Positions 55,404 through 64,000 of a DNA stretch of 64,000 nt are shown here, in pieces (the stretch's first letter is position 1; the number at the start of each line of letters is the position of its first letter). Source of the stretch: JAEXOD01 sp964652025 (lineage in GTDB: Bacteria > Bacteroidota > Ignavibacteria > Ignavibacteriales > Melioribacteraceae); the NCBI GenBank assembly GCA_964652025.1, contig CAZYZX010000004.1:124001-188000 (forward strand). The letters are read 5' to 3'. The notes under the pieces were generated by a model. That model ran no database searches, was not told where the DNA came from, and saw nothing but the letters and a program-made list of their open reading frames with translations. Both the position numbers and the translations under genes were made by a program.

Positions 55404-56927
55404 ATGAAAAAACTTTTTACCTTAGGATTGATTTTTGTTTTATGTCTTAGCTCTAATGCTCAAGTTTCTAAATTAGATTCTTTGCTTAATAAAATTTTTA
55501 CACAAAATACTTTAGCCGGTTTTTCAGTTGCAGTTGTTAAGGGGGATTCTTTAGTTTTTAACAAAGGTTACGGTAAAAGAGATTTTGCACGAAATTTACC
55601 CGTAGATAATAACACATCGTTTAGAATAGCTTCTATTTCCAAAACGGTAACCGCTTTAACTTTAATGACCCTTTACGACCAAGGTTTATTTTCACTTGAT
55701 GAAGATATTAGTAAATATATTGGCTTTACATTACGTAATCCAAATTACCCAAACGATACTATTACAATACGTAAATTACTTTCCCATACAAGCACTTTGT
55801 TAGACGGTGATGGCTACGATAATTTTTTAAGTGCTACTGCTGGTGATATTATCCCCACTTTGCAAAGTTTACTTACACCTGGCGGCTCTTTTTATACTGC
55901 AACAATGTTTCAGAATAGAAGCCCTAAACAAAACTATTTTCAGTATGCTAATATAAACTTTGGCGTTATTGGTACACTTATAGAAAGACTTAGCGGAAAA
56001 CGTTTTGATATTGTAGTAAAAGAAAATGTTCTAAACCCACTTGGTATTGATGGTAGCTTTAATATTCAAGATTTATCTAATATAAATAACTTATCTGTAC
56101 TATATAGGCGCAACAATAATACTTGGATACCACAAGTGTATAATTATGGTGGAGTTAAACCTTTACCACGTAATTTATCTAATTATGTAATTGGTACAAA
56201 TGGGGTAATTTTTTCACCAACTGGTGGATTGCGCATTTCTGCAAAAGATTTAGCCAAAATAATGATAGTACTAAAAAACAATGGGAAATATGGCAATATA
56301 CAGATATTAAGCGAAAACGCTACAAATGAAATGCTTAAAACTGTGTGGACTTATAACGGTGGTAATGGAAATAATTACTATGGCATTTTTAACAGATATG
56401 CATTAGGTAATCATACCACTACAGACCTTTTGCCAGGTCAAGTTTTAATTGGTCATCCTGGAGAAGCTTATGGCTTAATTAGCGATATGTATTTTTCTAA
56501 AATTAAAAATTATGGCATTGTTTTTATTTGTAATGGTGGCATTTATAATAACGGCTCTTATAGTGGTTGGTATAAACCAGAAGAAGATGTTTTTAACGCA
56601 GTATTAAGTTCATTAACTGGAATTATTACTGATGTTGAAGAGGAAGAAGATATTAAGCTTAATTTTAATTTAGAGCAAAACTATCCTAACCCTTTTAACC
56701 CCGAAACTATAATTAAATATAGTTTAAATGAACCTGGTAATATAAATTTAACTTTATATGACTCTACAGGTAAAGAAATTATTAAACTTGTAAATAATTT
56801 TCTAACAGCAGGTAGTTATTCAATCTCGTTAAATTCTAAAAAATTAAATTTATCTAGTGGTGTTTATTTTTATACTTTAAGGGATGATAAGCACATGCTT
56901 TCGAAAAAAATGATTGTGTTAAAATAG
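55404..56927 (+). CDS. Type IX-secreted class C beta-lactamase-like serine hydrolase
   Basis: A 507-residue exported enzyme. A signal peptide (cleavage near SSNAQ) is followed by a beta-lactamase-like domain (about 25-410): nucleophile motif S-I-S-K in RIASISKTVTALTLM, Y-A-N as the second motif (QYANINFGVIG), and HPGEAYGL in the third-motif region. The last about 80 residues form a type IX sorting domain: EQNYPNPFNPETIIKYSL, LYDSTGKEI, LSSGVYFYTL and a basic KKMIVLK end. ATG at 55404 has GAGG upstream; the frame extends to a GTG at 55377 inside the terminator and is not used. Likely secreted esterase or peptidase. Confidence 0.9.
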   Translation: MKKLFTLGLIFVLCLSSNAQVSKLDSLLNKIFTQNTLAGFSVAVVKGDSLVFNKGYGKRDFARNLPVDNNTSFRIASISKTVTALTLMTLYDQGLFSLDEDISKYIGFTLRNPNYPNDTITIRKLLSHTSTLLDGDGYDNFLSATAGDIIPTLQSLLTPGGSFYTATMFQNRSPKQNYFQYANINFGVIGTLIERLSGKRFDIVVKENVLNPLGIDGSFNIQDLSNINNLSVLYRRNNNTWIPQVYNYGGVKPLPRNLSNYVIGTNGVIFSPTGGLRISAKDLAKIMIVLKNNGKYGNIQILSENATNEMLKTVWTYNGGNGNNYYGIFNRYALGNHTTTDLLPGQVLIGHPGEAYGLISDMYFSKIKNYGIVFICNGGIYNNGSYSGWYKPEEDVFNAVLSSLTGIITDVEEEEDIKLNFNLEQNYPNPFNPETIIKYSLNEPGNINLTLYDSTGKEIIKLVNNFLTAGSYSISLNSKKLNLSSGVYFYTLRDDKHMLSKKMIVLK

Positions 56928-56937
56928 ATTTGAGAGC

Positions 56938-56968
56938 AAAAAAAGCCCATAATTTGGGCTTTTTTTTA
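56938..56968. terminator. Bidirectional rho-independent terminator
   Basis: AAAAGCCCA (56941-56949) pairs with TGGGCTTTT (56955-56963), with A- and T-runs extending both ways, between the convergent hydrolase and response-regulator genes. Confidence 0.9.
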
Positions 56969-57769
56969 TAATTTAATTTTCATTACTTTTTCAACGGCTT
57001 CGTACAAGTTTCTAACATTAACTTCGTTATTTAACGCTTTTATTACTATTTGGTCAAAAATTTCCCGTTCATCAGGTGTTATACTTGGATTTCTTTTAAA
57101 CAATATTAATTTAACATCATCTTTTGAGGAATTACCCCTAATTTTTTGACAAAGGATATTTTCATTAAGCAAAGGAACGTTTTCGTGCACTAAAATTACT
57201 TTTGGTTTTTCAGAAATAAACAGTTTATAAGCATCTACACCATTATCAATTTCTATAATATTAAAAAATTTATCTAACTTTAAATGCAGAGCTTTGCGAA
57301 TTTCACTTTCAAAACCTACGATCATTAAAGACTGTTGCGCATTAGCATCATAAACTGGTGCGGCTGGTTTAGCAATTTTACTTTCCTCTTCTGCCTTTTT
57401 AATTCTATCAAATATTTCTTTAATTCTAATTATTGTTGTATCATAAATTAAAGGTTTAAGCATATAATCAAAAACACCAAGCTTCATTATCTCTGCTACA
57501 ATGTTTTTTTCACTTACTGCTGTAAGCATTATTACGGGTAAAGTTTTTGTATCGTTATCAGAACGTAAAGCTTTTAATGTTTCAATACCATTCATTACTG
57601 GCATGGTAATATCTAAAAACATTACCTCTGGCTTAAAATCCTTAATTATAGATAATGCTTCTAAACCGTTTTTAGCCCATGATACCTCACATTTAAACTT
57701 TTTAACAAGTAAACGACTGATAAACATGTTAACGTTTTCGTCGTCGTCAACCACAAGAACTCTGAACAT
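56966..57769 (-). CDS. Response regulator with one active and one degenerate receiver domain
   Basis: A 267-residue protein of two CheY-like domains with no DNA-binding or enzymatic output. The first (1-120) has the acidic pocket (VVDDDENV), phosphoacceptor D53 in FLDITMP, T83 and K105 (MLKPL). The second (about 145-265) keeps the fold, but the phosphoacceptor position is His (ILVHENVP, H195) and the N-terminal acidic pair is missing, so it cannot be phosphorylated in the usual way and may act as a dimerisation or protein-binding module. It stands alone, without an adjacent kinase. Confidence 0.88.
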   Translation of the reverse strand: MFRVLVVDDDENVNMFISRLLVKKFKCEVSWAKNGLEALSIIKDFKPEVMFLDITMPVMNGIETLKALRSDNDTKTLPVIMLTAVSEKNIVAEIMKLGVFDYMLKPLIYDTTIIRIKEIFDRIKKAEEESKIAKPAAPVYDANAQQSLMIVGFESEIRKALHLKLDKFFNIIEIDNGVDAYKLFISEKPKVILVHENVPLLNENILCQKIRGNSSKDDVKLILFKRNPSITPDEREIFDQIVIKALNNEVNVRNLYEAVEKVMKIKL

Positions 57770-57976
57770 TTCTGTCTCTCGTAATAATTATAACATTATT
57801 AAATATTAACTTAACAAGATAATAATTTATTTTAATAAATGCACTAAATTTTATTAACTTTATATGTATAAATTTAATTTTTAAATATAGTAATTATTAT
57901 TTTTTTTTAAAACATTTTTATTAAACTAAATTTTAATGTTATAAATATTTCTTTATTAACTTTTTAAGAGGAATTT

Positions 57977-58441
57977 ATGAAACGATTATTTTTATTTTTA
58001 TTTATTTTTGGTATTACAACAAGTTTTGCACAAAAAAAACAATTAACAAATTTTAATATGTTATTAGAAAGTGTTAACAAAGGCGAAGAAGTTTATGCAG
58101 TAATACACTACGCCAAATGTACCTTAATTATTGATAGCGTAGAAACTGAAGCACCCGATGCTATTGGTGGTATGCCCTTATCTACTTTCGAGTATTTTGC
58201 CCCTTTAAGTATTAATAACCCCAAAGGATTTTTAACAAGCAGTGAAACTGTTCTTATAACCCACCGAAGACGTGGTTTTGTTTATAACTACGTTAAAATT
58301 AAAATTTTTGATGACAATAAAGCAGAAATTAACGCAAAATATTTATTACCCAATACTTTAGAAGTAGTAATGGATGAAACTTTTTATACAGAAATAAATG
58401 ATGGAACTAATAACAAAGGACTTTATCTTTATGCAAAGTAA
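57977..58441 (+). CDS. Exported VirK-family protein
   Basis: A 154-residue protein with a signal peptide (cleavage near SFAQ). The mature part matches the VirK-like family: LLESVNKGEEVYAVIHYAKC, APDAIGGMPLSTFEYFAPL, RRRGFVYNYVKIKIFDDNKA and EVVMDETFYTEIND. VirK was named from the Agrobacterium vir regulon, where its role is unclear; homologues are small periplasmic beta-rich proteins. One Cys is present in the mature part. AGAGGAA precedes the ATG. It overlaps the HD gene by eleven bases, so the two are co-translated. Function cannot be stated. Confidence 0.75.
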   Translation: MKRLFLFLFIFGITTSFAQKKQLTNFNMLLESVNKGEEVYAVIHYAKCTLIIDSVETEAPDAIGGMPLSTFEYFAPLSINNPKGFLTSSETVLITHRRRGFVYNYVKIKIFDDNKAEINAKYLLPNTLEVVMDETFYTEINDGTNNKGLYLYAK

Positions 58442-59084
58442 AGAAGAAATTATTAAGATTACTGAAAAATATATTGAGGATAAATTTACTAAAGAATATA
58501 GCGGACATGACGTGTGGCATATTTTAAGGGTTAGAAATAACGCCTTAATTATTCAACAACATGAAGGTGGAAACAGATTTATTATTGAGATGGCTGCTTT
58601 ATTACACGATATTGCAGACGCTAAATTTTATAATGGAGATATAAACATTGGTGCCATTAAAGCTGAGGAATATTTAAACAATTTTGATATTAATAAAGAT
58701 GAGAAAATAGAAATAATTAATATTGTAAAAAACATATCTTTTAAAGGTGTTGCAAAAAAAAATGACATTTTAAGCTTAGAAGGGCAAATAGTTCAAGATG
58801 CGGATAGATTAGATGCTATTGGTGCCATTGGAATAGCGCGCGTTTTTGCTTATAGTGGTGCAACAAATAGACCAATTTATGACCCCAATTTAAAGCCCAT
58901 TCTTAATCATACCACAGAAACCTATTACAAAAATAACAATTCCGCAATTAATCATTTTTACGAAAAATTATTATTACTTAAAGATTTGATGAATACAAAT
59001 TATGCAAAAATGCTTGCAGAAAAAAGACACAATTTTATGGTAAGTTATCTAAACCAATTTTTTGATGAATTAAATAATGGCTAA
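58431..59084 (+). CDS. HD-domain phosphohydrolase (YedJ-like)
   Basis: A 217-residue cytosolic metal-dependent phosphohydrolase. The motifs H-D-V-W-H-I-L-R-V (first His), A-A-L-L-H-D-I-A-D-A-K (H-D pair) and V-Q-D-A-D-R-L-D-A-I-G (last Asp) are those of the YedJ/YpgQ group, whose members hydrolyse nucleotides or related phosphates. Start chosen at 58431 (AAAGGA ten bases upstream); an earlier ATG at 58398 lies deep in the VirK-like gene. It ends two bases before the convergent dehydratase stop, with no terminator between. Confidence 0.87.
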   Translation: MQSKEEIIKITEKYIEDKFTKEYSGHDVWHILRVRNNALIIQQHEGGNRFIIEMAALLHDIADAKFYNGDINIGAIKAEEYLNNFDINKDEKIEIINIVKNISFKGVAKKNDILSLEGQIVQDADRLDAIGAIGIARVFAYSGATNRPIYDPNLKPILNHTTETYYKNNNSAINHFYEKLLLLKDLMNTNYAKMLAEKRHNFMVSYLNQFFDELNNG

Positions 59085-59086
59085 AA

Positions 59087-60055
59087 TTAAGATAAATATA
59101 ATGGCAAGTTGTTTAAGTCTATATTTCCACCCGAGATAATCATTCCCACTGTTTTATTAGCGAATTTATCTTTATGCTGCAAAAGTGCTGCTAAAGGAAC
59201 CGCTCCGCTAGGTTCTACAACAATTTTTAATCTATAGTATATTAAGCGTAAAGCTTCTTTAATAAAATTTTCATCCACTGTTAAAATATCATTCACATTT
59301 TGTTTAATAATATCAAAAGTTTTAGTGCCAAGCGATGTAAGTAACCCATCTGCAATAGTATTAGGATTAACAGAAGGATAAATTACGCCCTCTTTAAACG
59401 AACGGTATGCATCGTCAGCACCTAAAGGTTCGCAACCAATAACTTTAGTTTTAGATGAAAAATACTTGCTTGCTAATGAAGTTCCACTTAACAAACCACC
59501 ACCACCAACAGGTGCAAGTATATAATCTAATATTTCCACTTCTTCAATTAATTCTTTTGCTGCTGTACTTTGCCCTGCAATAATTGTATAATTATTATAG
59601 GGATGAACTTCTACAGCACCCGTTTTTTTTATTACCTGCTTTAAAGTTTCCTCACGGGATTGCAAATTTGGTTCACAATATATTATTTCCCCACCATAGT
59701 TTAGTACTGCTTTCTTTTTAATTTCTGGAGCGGTTCTTGGCATAACTATATATGCTTTAACGCCCCTGTAATTTGCAGCCAAGGATAATGCCGCAGCATG
59801 ATTGCCCGATGAATGAGTAGCAACCCCACGCTGTTTTTCTTCATATGTTAATGTTAATAAAGCATTAGTAGCACCTCTATATTTAAACGCACCAATTTTC
59901 TGAAAATTTTCGCACTTAAAATAAATTTTGCACCCAAGCAATTTATTAATCGAACTTGATTGTAAAACCGGTGTTTTAGTTATAAAAGGTCTTATAACAT
60001 TATGCGTAGATATCAAATCTGCTAATATTGGTACATGATCTAATTCTTTTAACAT
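59087..60055 (-). CDS. Serine/threonine dehydratase or serine racemase (fold-type II PLP)
   Basis: A 322-residue PLP enzyme of the threonine ammonia-lyase/serine racemase group. The Schiff-base Lys is K58 in KIGAFKYRGA, THSSGNHAAALSLAA follows, and the phosphate-binding loop VGGGGLLSG and a C-terminal ISGGNIDL are intact. There is no C-terminal ACT regulatory domain, so it is the short biodegradative or racemase type and not biosynthetic IlvA. It converts serine/threonine to 2-oxo acids plus ammonia, or racemises serine. It starts two bases after the TetR gene and may be controlled by it. Confidence 0.87.
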   Translation of the reverse strand: MLKELDHVPILADLISTHNVIRPFITKTPVLQSSSINKLLGCKIYFKCENFQKIGAFKYRGATNALLTLTYEEKQRGVATHSSGNHAAALSLAANYRGVKAYIVMPRTAPEIKKKAVLNYGGEIIYCEPNLQSREETLKQVIKKTGAVEVHPYNNYTIIAGQSTAAKELIEEVEILDYILAPVGGGGLLSGTSLASKYFSSKTKVIGCEPLGADDAYRSFKEGVIYPSVNPNTIADGLLTSLGTKTFDIIKQNVNDILTVDENFIKEALRLIYYRLKIVVEPSGAVPLAALLQHKDKFANKTVGMIISGGNIDLNNLPLYLS

Positions 60056-60057
60056 CG

Positions 60058-60660
60058 TTACTCCACTTTAATAGTAGACCAAAAATAGTCTATAAATTCA
60101 TCAATTTTGGTTACCGCTAATAGTATATTTTGATTAGCATAATCCATCATATATTCAATTCGTATCATAAATAAATACGAAACAAATATATCTGCAGCAA
60201 GCGCTGGATTAAATTTTCGTATCAAATCGTTTTTTTGTAACTCACTAAAAATAAATGTCCAAACTCGTTTTGTATCTTCTAAAATTTGCGATAGTGAAAT
60301 AGAAAAATTCCCCGCACTTTTAATTTGCTCTGTAACTAAAATTTTAAAAAATTGGGCACTCTCTTTTTCTCTCCAATAATCAATTAATTTAAATGTGTAA
60401 CTTTTAAGAAAGTTTTTAGGATTACCAATTTCATCAAGCAAATCATCAGAAAAGATTTTTGAACTAAAAGAAACAGATTTATATGTTTTTATTAATTCAC
60501 TCATTATTTCTTGCTTTGATGTAAAATGATTATAAACAGCACTTTCTCTTATACCAGATTTTGCTGCTATTTCTCGTATAGATGTTTCTTTATAACCTTG
60601 GTTTGCAAATAGCTCGAGAGAAACAAGCAATATATGCTTTTTCCTTTCTCCATGTTTCAT
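60058..60660 (-). CDS. TetR/AcrR-family transcriptional regulator
   Basis: A 200-residue regulator. The N-terminal helix-turn-helix (about 8-55) is typical: KKHILLVSLELFANQGYKET, SIREIAAKSGIRESAVYNHF, TSKQEIMSELI. The C-terminal about 140 residues are the variable all-helical ligand-binding and dimerisation domain. It lies between a CPBP protease gene (nine-base gap) and the dehydratase gene (two-base gap). Its targets may be its own operon or the RND pump operon with the 16-bp palindrome at 47615, but neither is proven. Confidence 0.9.
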   Translation of the reverse strand: MKHGERKKHILLVSLELFANQGYKETSIREIAAKSGIRESAVYNHFTSKQEIMSELIKTYKSVSFSSKIFSDDLLDEIGNPKNFLKSYTFKLIDYWREKESAQFFKILVTEQIKSAGNFSISLSQILEDTKRVWTFIFSELQKNDLIRKFNPALAADIFVSYLFMIRIEYMMDYANQNILLAVTKIDEFIDYFWSTIKVE

Positions 60661-60669
60661 AAATTTTAA

Positions 60670-61611
60670 TTAAAGATAAAAATTAATAATTGATGATTTT
60701 GTATTTACAAAATTATTAATTTTTTTTGTTTTTTGGCTATTATTTATAAGAAAAATTAAAATTAATCCTATTACAACAGAAATTAGTATTAAAATTCCAC
60801 CCTCTGGACCAAATCTTCCCCCACTTAAAAAAGTATCCCCAATTAAATCTGTTTTTACAATCGAAACCATTGGTAAAAATCCACTTACATTTAGTCCAAA
60901 AACCTGTGCTTGGGTAAAATTCCAACCCCAATGTATACCAATTGGTAATGCAAGCGAGCCGGTTTTTATAAATGCGTATCCAAAAAGCAATCCAATAAAT
61001 GTTAAATTTAACGAACTTATTATTGTTGCATTAGAATTAAAGTAATGTAAAAATCCAAAGATTATTGATGTGATTAGCAATCCTAAATATTCTGAAACAT
61101 TAGAGCTGATTTTTTTATTATAAAAAATTTCAGAAAAATTTGTTAATAAATAGCCTCTTATAAATATCTCTTCATTTATTGCAACTGCTAAAAAACCAAT
61201 TAATCTAACTATAATTTTAAGTAAGTAAATATATAAGTTTTCATTATTATAATTTATTTTTACCTTTATATCTGTAAATAAATATAAAAACAAAAAATTA
61301 ATTAGTATTAAAATAAAGCCTACTATAAAACCAAAAACTACTTGATGGTAATAAACTTTTGAATTATTAAAAATAGTTTTTTGAATGGTACGTTTATCTA
61401 ATAAACTAAATGCTAAAAAAATTGCACCACAAACCAAAACACAGGTTAGCAGTTCATCTGCAACTGTAAATAAAAATGTATCTGTTATATTATTAGATAT
61501 TAAATATGATGCTATATAGGCAACAATCACCCAAATGCTAACTATAGCTATTCTTATGTAACCGCGCAATCGGTTTTCATTAAAATTATAAAATAAACTT
61601 AAAAGGGACAT
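60670..61611 (-). CDS. CPBP-family intramembrane glutamic protease (CAAX protease-like)
   Basis: A 313-residue membrane protein with about eight helices. The Abi/CPBP motifs are in order: AINEEIFIRGYLL (E-E-x-x-x-R), FGFLHYFN (F-x-x-x-H) and GIHWGWNF (H-x-x-x-N/D). These residues form the active site of Rce1-like glutamate proteases; bacterial members process membrane proteins or act in immunity to bacteriocins. First gene of a three-gene minus-strand unit with the TetR regulator and the dehydratase. Confidence 0.88.
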   Translation of the reverse strand: MSLLSLFYNFNENRLRGYIRIAIVSIWVIVAYIASYLISNNITDTFLFTVADELLTCVLVCGAIFLAFSLLDKRTIQKTIFNNSKVYYHQVVFGFIVGFILILINFLFLYLFTDIKVKINYNNENLYIYLLKIIVRLIGFLAVAINEEIFIRGYLLTNFSEIFYNKKISSNVSEYLGLLITSIIFGFLHYFNSNATIISSLNLTFIGLLFGYAFIKTGSLALPIGIHWGWNFTQAQVFGLNVSGFLPMVSIVKTDLIGDTFLSGGRFGPEGGILILISVVIGLILIFLINNSQKTKKINNFVNTKSSIINFYL

Positions 61612-61678
61612 TTAATACCTAAATCTTAAGTTATTAAATATCCCAAAAAATTTATTAAAAAAACAGTAAAAAATTTTA

Positions 61679-61698
61679 AAAGTGATATAAATCACTTT
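61679..61698 (-). terminator. Weak hairpin terminator overlapping the valS stop
   Basis: AAAGTGAT (61679-61686) and ATCACTTT (61691-61698) pair around a four-base loop. On the minus strand the stem is followed within five bases by a T-run. The stem is AT-rich, so termination may be partial. Confidence 0.5.
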
Positions 61699-64000
61699 AG
61701 ATTAATTCATTTAAGCTACTTTTTAGCTTACTAATCGCTTTTTCCCAATCTTCTTTTTTGTTTCGCTCATTTTTTATCACTTCTTCTGGAGCTTTTTCTA
61801 CAAAATTAGGATTGCTTAATTTTTTATTTACACCTTGTAATAAGCCTTCTAAACGATTAATCTCTTTTTCAATACGCTGCTTTTCTTTTTCTAAGTCAAT
61901 TAATCCTTCCATCGGCACAAAAATATCGCAACCTTTAACAACTGCACTTGCTGCTGCTTTTGGTTTTGTTGCATCTTTATCAACAACTAAATTTTCCACA
62001 CGCGCTAAAGATTTAACAGAGTTAACTAAATCATCACTAAGTTTTTCACTTTTTAAGATTACATTAATTGGCTTTGTAATTGGTATATTTAGCTCACCTC
62101 TAATATTTCTTAATGCTGTTACTATATTTTGTAATAACTCTATTTCGTTTTCTGCATTTTCATCTATTAAAGATTCATTATAAACTGGATATGGAGCTAC
62201 AGATATACTTTCCCCATCTGTTCTTTCTTTTATAGAGTGCCATAACTCTTCTGAAATAAATGGCATAAATGGGTGAACTAATTTTAGCATTTCTTCATAT
62301 ACCCAAAGCGCTCTGCTTAATACTGCACTCGCAATTTCTTTATTTTGTGAGTACAATCTTGGTTTAGAAATTTCTATAAACCAATCGCAAAAGTCATTCC
62401 ATATAAACGAGTAAATTATTTTTGATGCATTATTAATTTCAAATTTATCTAATGCATTGTTAACTTCTTTTATTGTTCTTTGCAATCTAGATAAAATCCA
62501 TTTATCTGAAAAATCTAGATGCTTATCTATTAAACTTTGGTCTACTTCTATATTTTGAGCGTTCATTAATAAATATCTGCCCGCATTCCAAATTTTATTT
62601 GCAAAGTTTCTTCCAATCTCACATTTATCAACGCTAAATAAAACATCTTGCCCAAGTGGAGCAATAAAATTAATTGTAAAACGCAAAGCATCTGCGCCAT
62701 ATTCATCTATAACATCTAATGGGTCTGGACTATTACCAAGCGATTTACTCATCTTGCGTCCTTTTGCATCACGAATAATGCTTGTAAAATATACATCTTT
62801 AAATGGTATATCATTCATAAATTCCATACCCGCCATAATCATCCTAGCAACCCAAAAGAAAATGATATCGGGACCTGTAACTAATAAATCTGTTGGGTAA
62901 TAATATTCTTGTTCTTCTTTAGTTGTAAAAACATCCTGCGCCCAAAGCCAACTGCTAGCCCAAGTATCTAAAACATCTTTCTCTTGTTCCCAATTTCCTA
63001 TATCAATTGGTGGTGTTGTTTCGCAATAAATTTCTCCTGTTTGCTTATGGTACCAAACCGGTATTCTATGTCCCCAATATAGCTGTCTGGATATACACCA
63101 ATCTTTTATTCCCGTCATCCAATGTTCATAAGTTTTAATCCAATGCTCTGGATGGAATTTTACTTTACCTTGCATAACAACATCAAGTGCTGGTTTAGCA
63201 AGCTCGTCCATTTTCATAAACCATTGCTCGCTTAAATATGGCTCTATTGGTGCATTACCCCTTTGGCTGTAACCAACTTTATTACTGTAATCTTCTATTT
63301 TAACCAAAAAGCCAAGTTCTTCTAATTTTTTAACAACTTTTTCTCGCGCATCATAACGATCTAAATTTCTAAACTCTTCTGGAACATTATCATTTGTTTT
63401 TGCTTCGGGGGTAAATATGTTTATTATTTCTAAATTATGGCGCAATCCCATTTCATAGTCGTTAACGTCATGCGCTGGGGTAACTTTAACAACACCCGTT
63501 CCAAATGTCTTATCTACATAACTATCTGCAAAAATTGGTATTTCTCTGCCAACTATTGGTAGTATAACTTTTTTGCCAACTAATGCACTGTATCTTTCAT
63601 CTTCTGGATTTACTGCAACACCTGTATCACCAAGCATTGTTTCTGGTCTTGTTGTTGCAACTACAACATATTCATCACTATCTTTTATTGGATACTTAAA
63701 ATGCCATAACTTTCCATTTACGTTTTGAAAGATTACCTCTTCATCAGATATTGCAGATTTTGTAACAGGACACCAATTTACCATTCTGTGTCCCTTAAAA
63801 ATATATCCCTTTTTATATAACTTTACAAAAGCTTCTATAACCTTTTTGTAATAATGGTCATCCATTGTAAAGCGTTCGCGTTCCCAATCGCAACTTACAC
63901 CAAGTTTTTTAAGCTGTTGAATTATTATTCCACCATATTTTTTTTGCCACGCTCTGCAGTGTTCTAAAAATTCATCTCTACTTAAGTCGTTCTTATCTAT
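61697..64000 (-). CDS. valS: Valyl-tRNA synthetase, 3' part (5' end beyond the window)
   Basis: The frame stays open to the right edge, so 767 C-terminal residues of a class I synthetase are visible. The N-terminal HIGH region is outside. Present are the editing (CP1) domain with ATTRPETMLGDTGVAVNP and GTGVVKVTPAHDVNDYEMGL, ISRQLYWGHRIPVWY, the K-M-S-K-S loop (GRKMSKSLGNSPDPLDVIDE), the anticodon-binding helical domain and the C-terminal tRNA-binding coiled coil (EKQRIEKEINRLEGLLQGV). The D-W-x-R-E-R-F-T-M-D-D pattern just inside the edge confirms valine specificity. An ATG at 63865 is internal, not the start. Confidence 0.97.
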   Translation of the reverse strand: MDKNDLSRDEFLEHCRAWQKKYGGIIIQQLKKLGVSCDWERERFTMDDHYYKKVIEAFVKLYKKGYIFKGHRMVNWCPVTKSAISDEEVIFQNVNGKLWHFKYPIKDSDEYVVVATTRPETMLGDTGVAVNPEDERYSALVGKKVILPIVGREIPIFADSYVDKTFGTGVVKVTPAHDVNDYEMGLRHNLEIINIFTPEAKTNDNVPEEFRNLDRYDAREKVVKKLEELGFLVKIEDYSNKVGYSQRGNAPIEPYLSEQWFMKMDELAKPALDVVMQGKVKFHPEHWIKTYEHWMTGIKDWCISRQLYWGHRIPVWYHKQTGEIYCETTPPIDIGNWEQEKDVLDTWASSWLWAQDVFTTKEEQEYYYPTDLLVTGPDIIFFWVARMIMAGMEFMNDIPFKDVYFTSIIRDAKGRKMSKSLGNSPDPLDVIDEYGADALRFTINFIAPLGQDVLFSVDKCEIGRNFANKIWNAGRYLLMNAQNIEVDQSLIDKHLDFSDKWILSRLQRTIKEVNNALDKFEINNASKIIYSFIWNDFCDWFIEISKPRLYSQNKEIASAVLSRALWVYEEMLKLVHPFMPFISEELWHSIKERTDGESISVAPYPVYNESLIDENAENEIELLQNIVTALRNIRGELNIPITKPINVILKSEKLSDDLVNSVKSLARVENLVVDKDATKPKAAASAVVKGCDIFVPMEGLIDLEKEKQRIEKEINRLEGLLQGVNKKLSNPNFVEKAPEEVIKNERNKKEDWEKAISKLKSSLNELI

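Noticed and set aside
61758..62183. 141-codon plus-strand open frame inside valS
   Set aside because: Antisense to the conserved C-terminal half of valyl-tRNA synthetase, Phe/Ser-rich, no recognisable domain.

Overview
The window is about 64 kb of very AT-rich bacterial chromosome, densely coding on both strands. Three things point to a member of the Bacteroidota/Chlorobiota lineage, most plausibly an Ignavibacteria-like, flagellated heterotroph. Two exported proteins end in a type IX secretion (Por) sorting domain with the NYPNPFNP signature. Many genes nevertheless have clear Shine-Dalgarno sites (GGAG/GAGG), and sigma70-like TTGACA/TATAAT promoters can be read. A flagellar assembly gene, fliW, is present. 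The taxon is inferred from these hallmarks, not from a marker-gene comparison.

Layout. 1-2.5 kb: the tail of a plus-strand gene, then a minus-strand pair of a double-domain GT2 glycosyltransferase and a HIT-like (DUF4922) phosphorylase. 2.5-3.1 kb: an extremely AT-rich gap with four TGAGGAAT elements. 3.1-7.6 kb: RlpA-like protein, outer-membrane barrel, CorA, MscS channel, class C beta-lactamase-like hydrolase. 7.6-11.3 kb: EamA exporter plus glycosyltransferase, a small membrane protein behind a CRP-like site, and prfA. 11.5-18.5 kb: a tight eight-gene operon that looks like an unusual nonulosonic (sialic-like) acid pathway: GT-B enzyme, SpsF-type cytidylyltransferase, split transketolase, class III aminotransferase, SDR, KdsC-type phosphatase and a NeuB-type synthase without its SAF domain. 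18.6-21.9 kb: a type IX secreted FG-GAP protein, an initiator tRNA with its own promoter and terminator, and an alanine-aminotransferase-like enzyme. 22-24.2 kb: a GmrSD-like (DUF262/DUF1524) nuclease translationally coupled to a small membrane protein. 24.3-28.4 kb: anion transporter, fliW, alarmone-hydrolase-like HD protein, ChbG-type deacetylase, class V aminotransferase. 28.5-34.2 kb: membrane protein, TPP II-like exported subtilase and OPT transporter, reading as a peptide-scavenging operon. 34.3-41.9 kb: PAS histidine kinase with a Cys cluster, tricorn-like protease, MATE pump, long coiled-coil protein. 42-47.6 kb: RND efflux operon behind a perfect 16-bp palindrome. 47.7-51.8 kb: a methyltransferase-like/glycosyltransferase fusion, a TPR-glycosyltransferase, a FabK/nitronate monooxygenase family enzyme. 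51.9-55.3 kb: sugar nucleotidyltransferase, metK, ahcY. 55.4-59.1 kb: type IX secreted serine hydrolase, response regulator with a dead second receiver, VirK-like protein, HD hydrolase. 59.1-64 kb: serine/threonine dehydratase, TetR regulator, CPBP protease, and the 3' three quarters of valS.

How it fits together. Most of the window is housekeeping, transport and envelope biology. The strongest candidate for something undescribed is the 12.5-18.5 kb operon. It has the back end of a ulosonic acid route (aldol condensation with phosphoenolpyruvate, dephosphorylation, CMP activation) but none of the usual sialic, legionaminic or pseudaminic front-end enzymes; a transketolase pair and a class III aminotransferase stand in their place. 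Secondary candidates are the GmrSD-like pair and the methyltransferase-like/glycosyltransferase fusion next to a TPR-glycosyltransferase. No CRISPR array, insertion sequence, integrase, rRNA gene or recognised riboswitch was seen.
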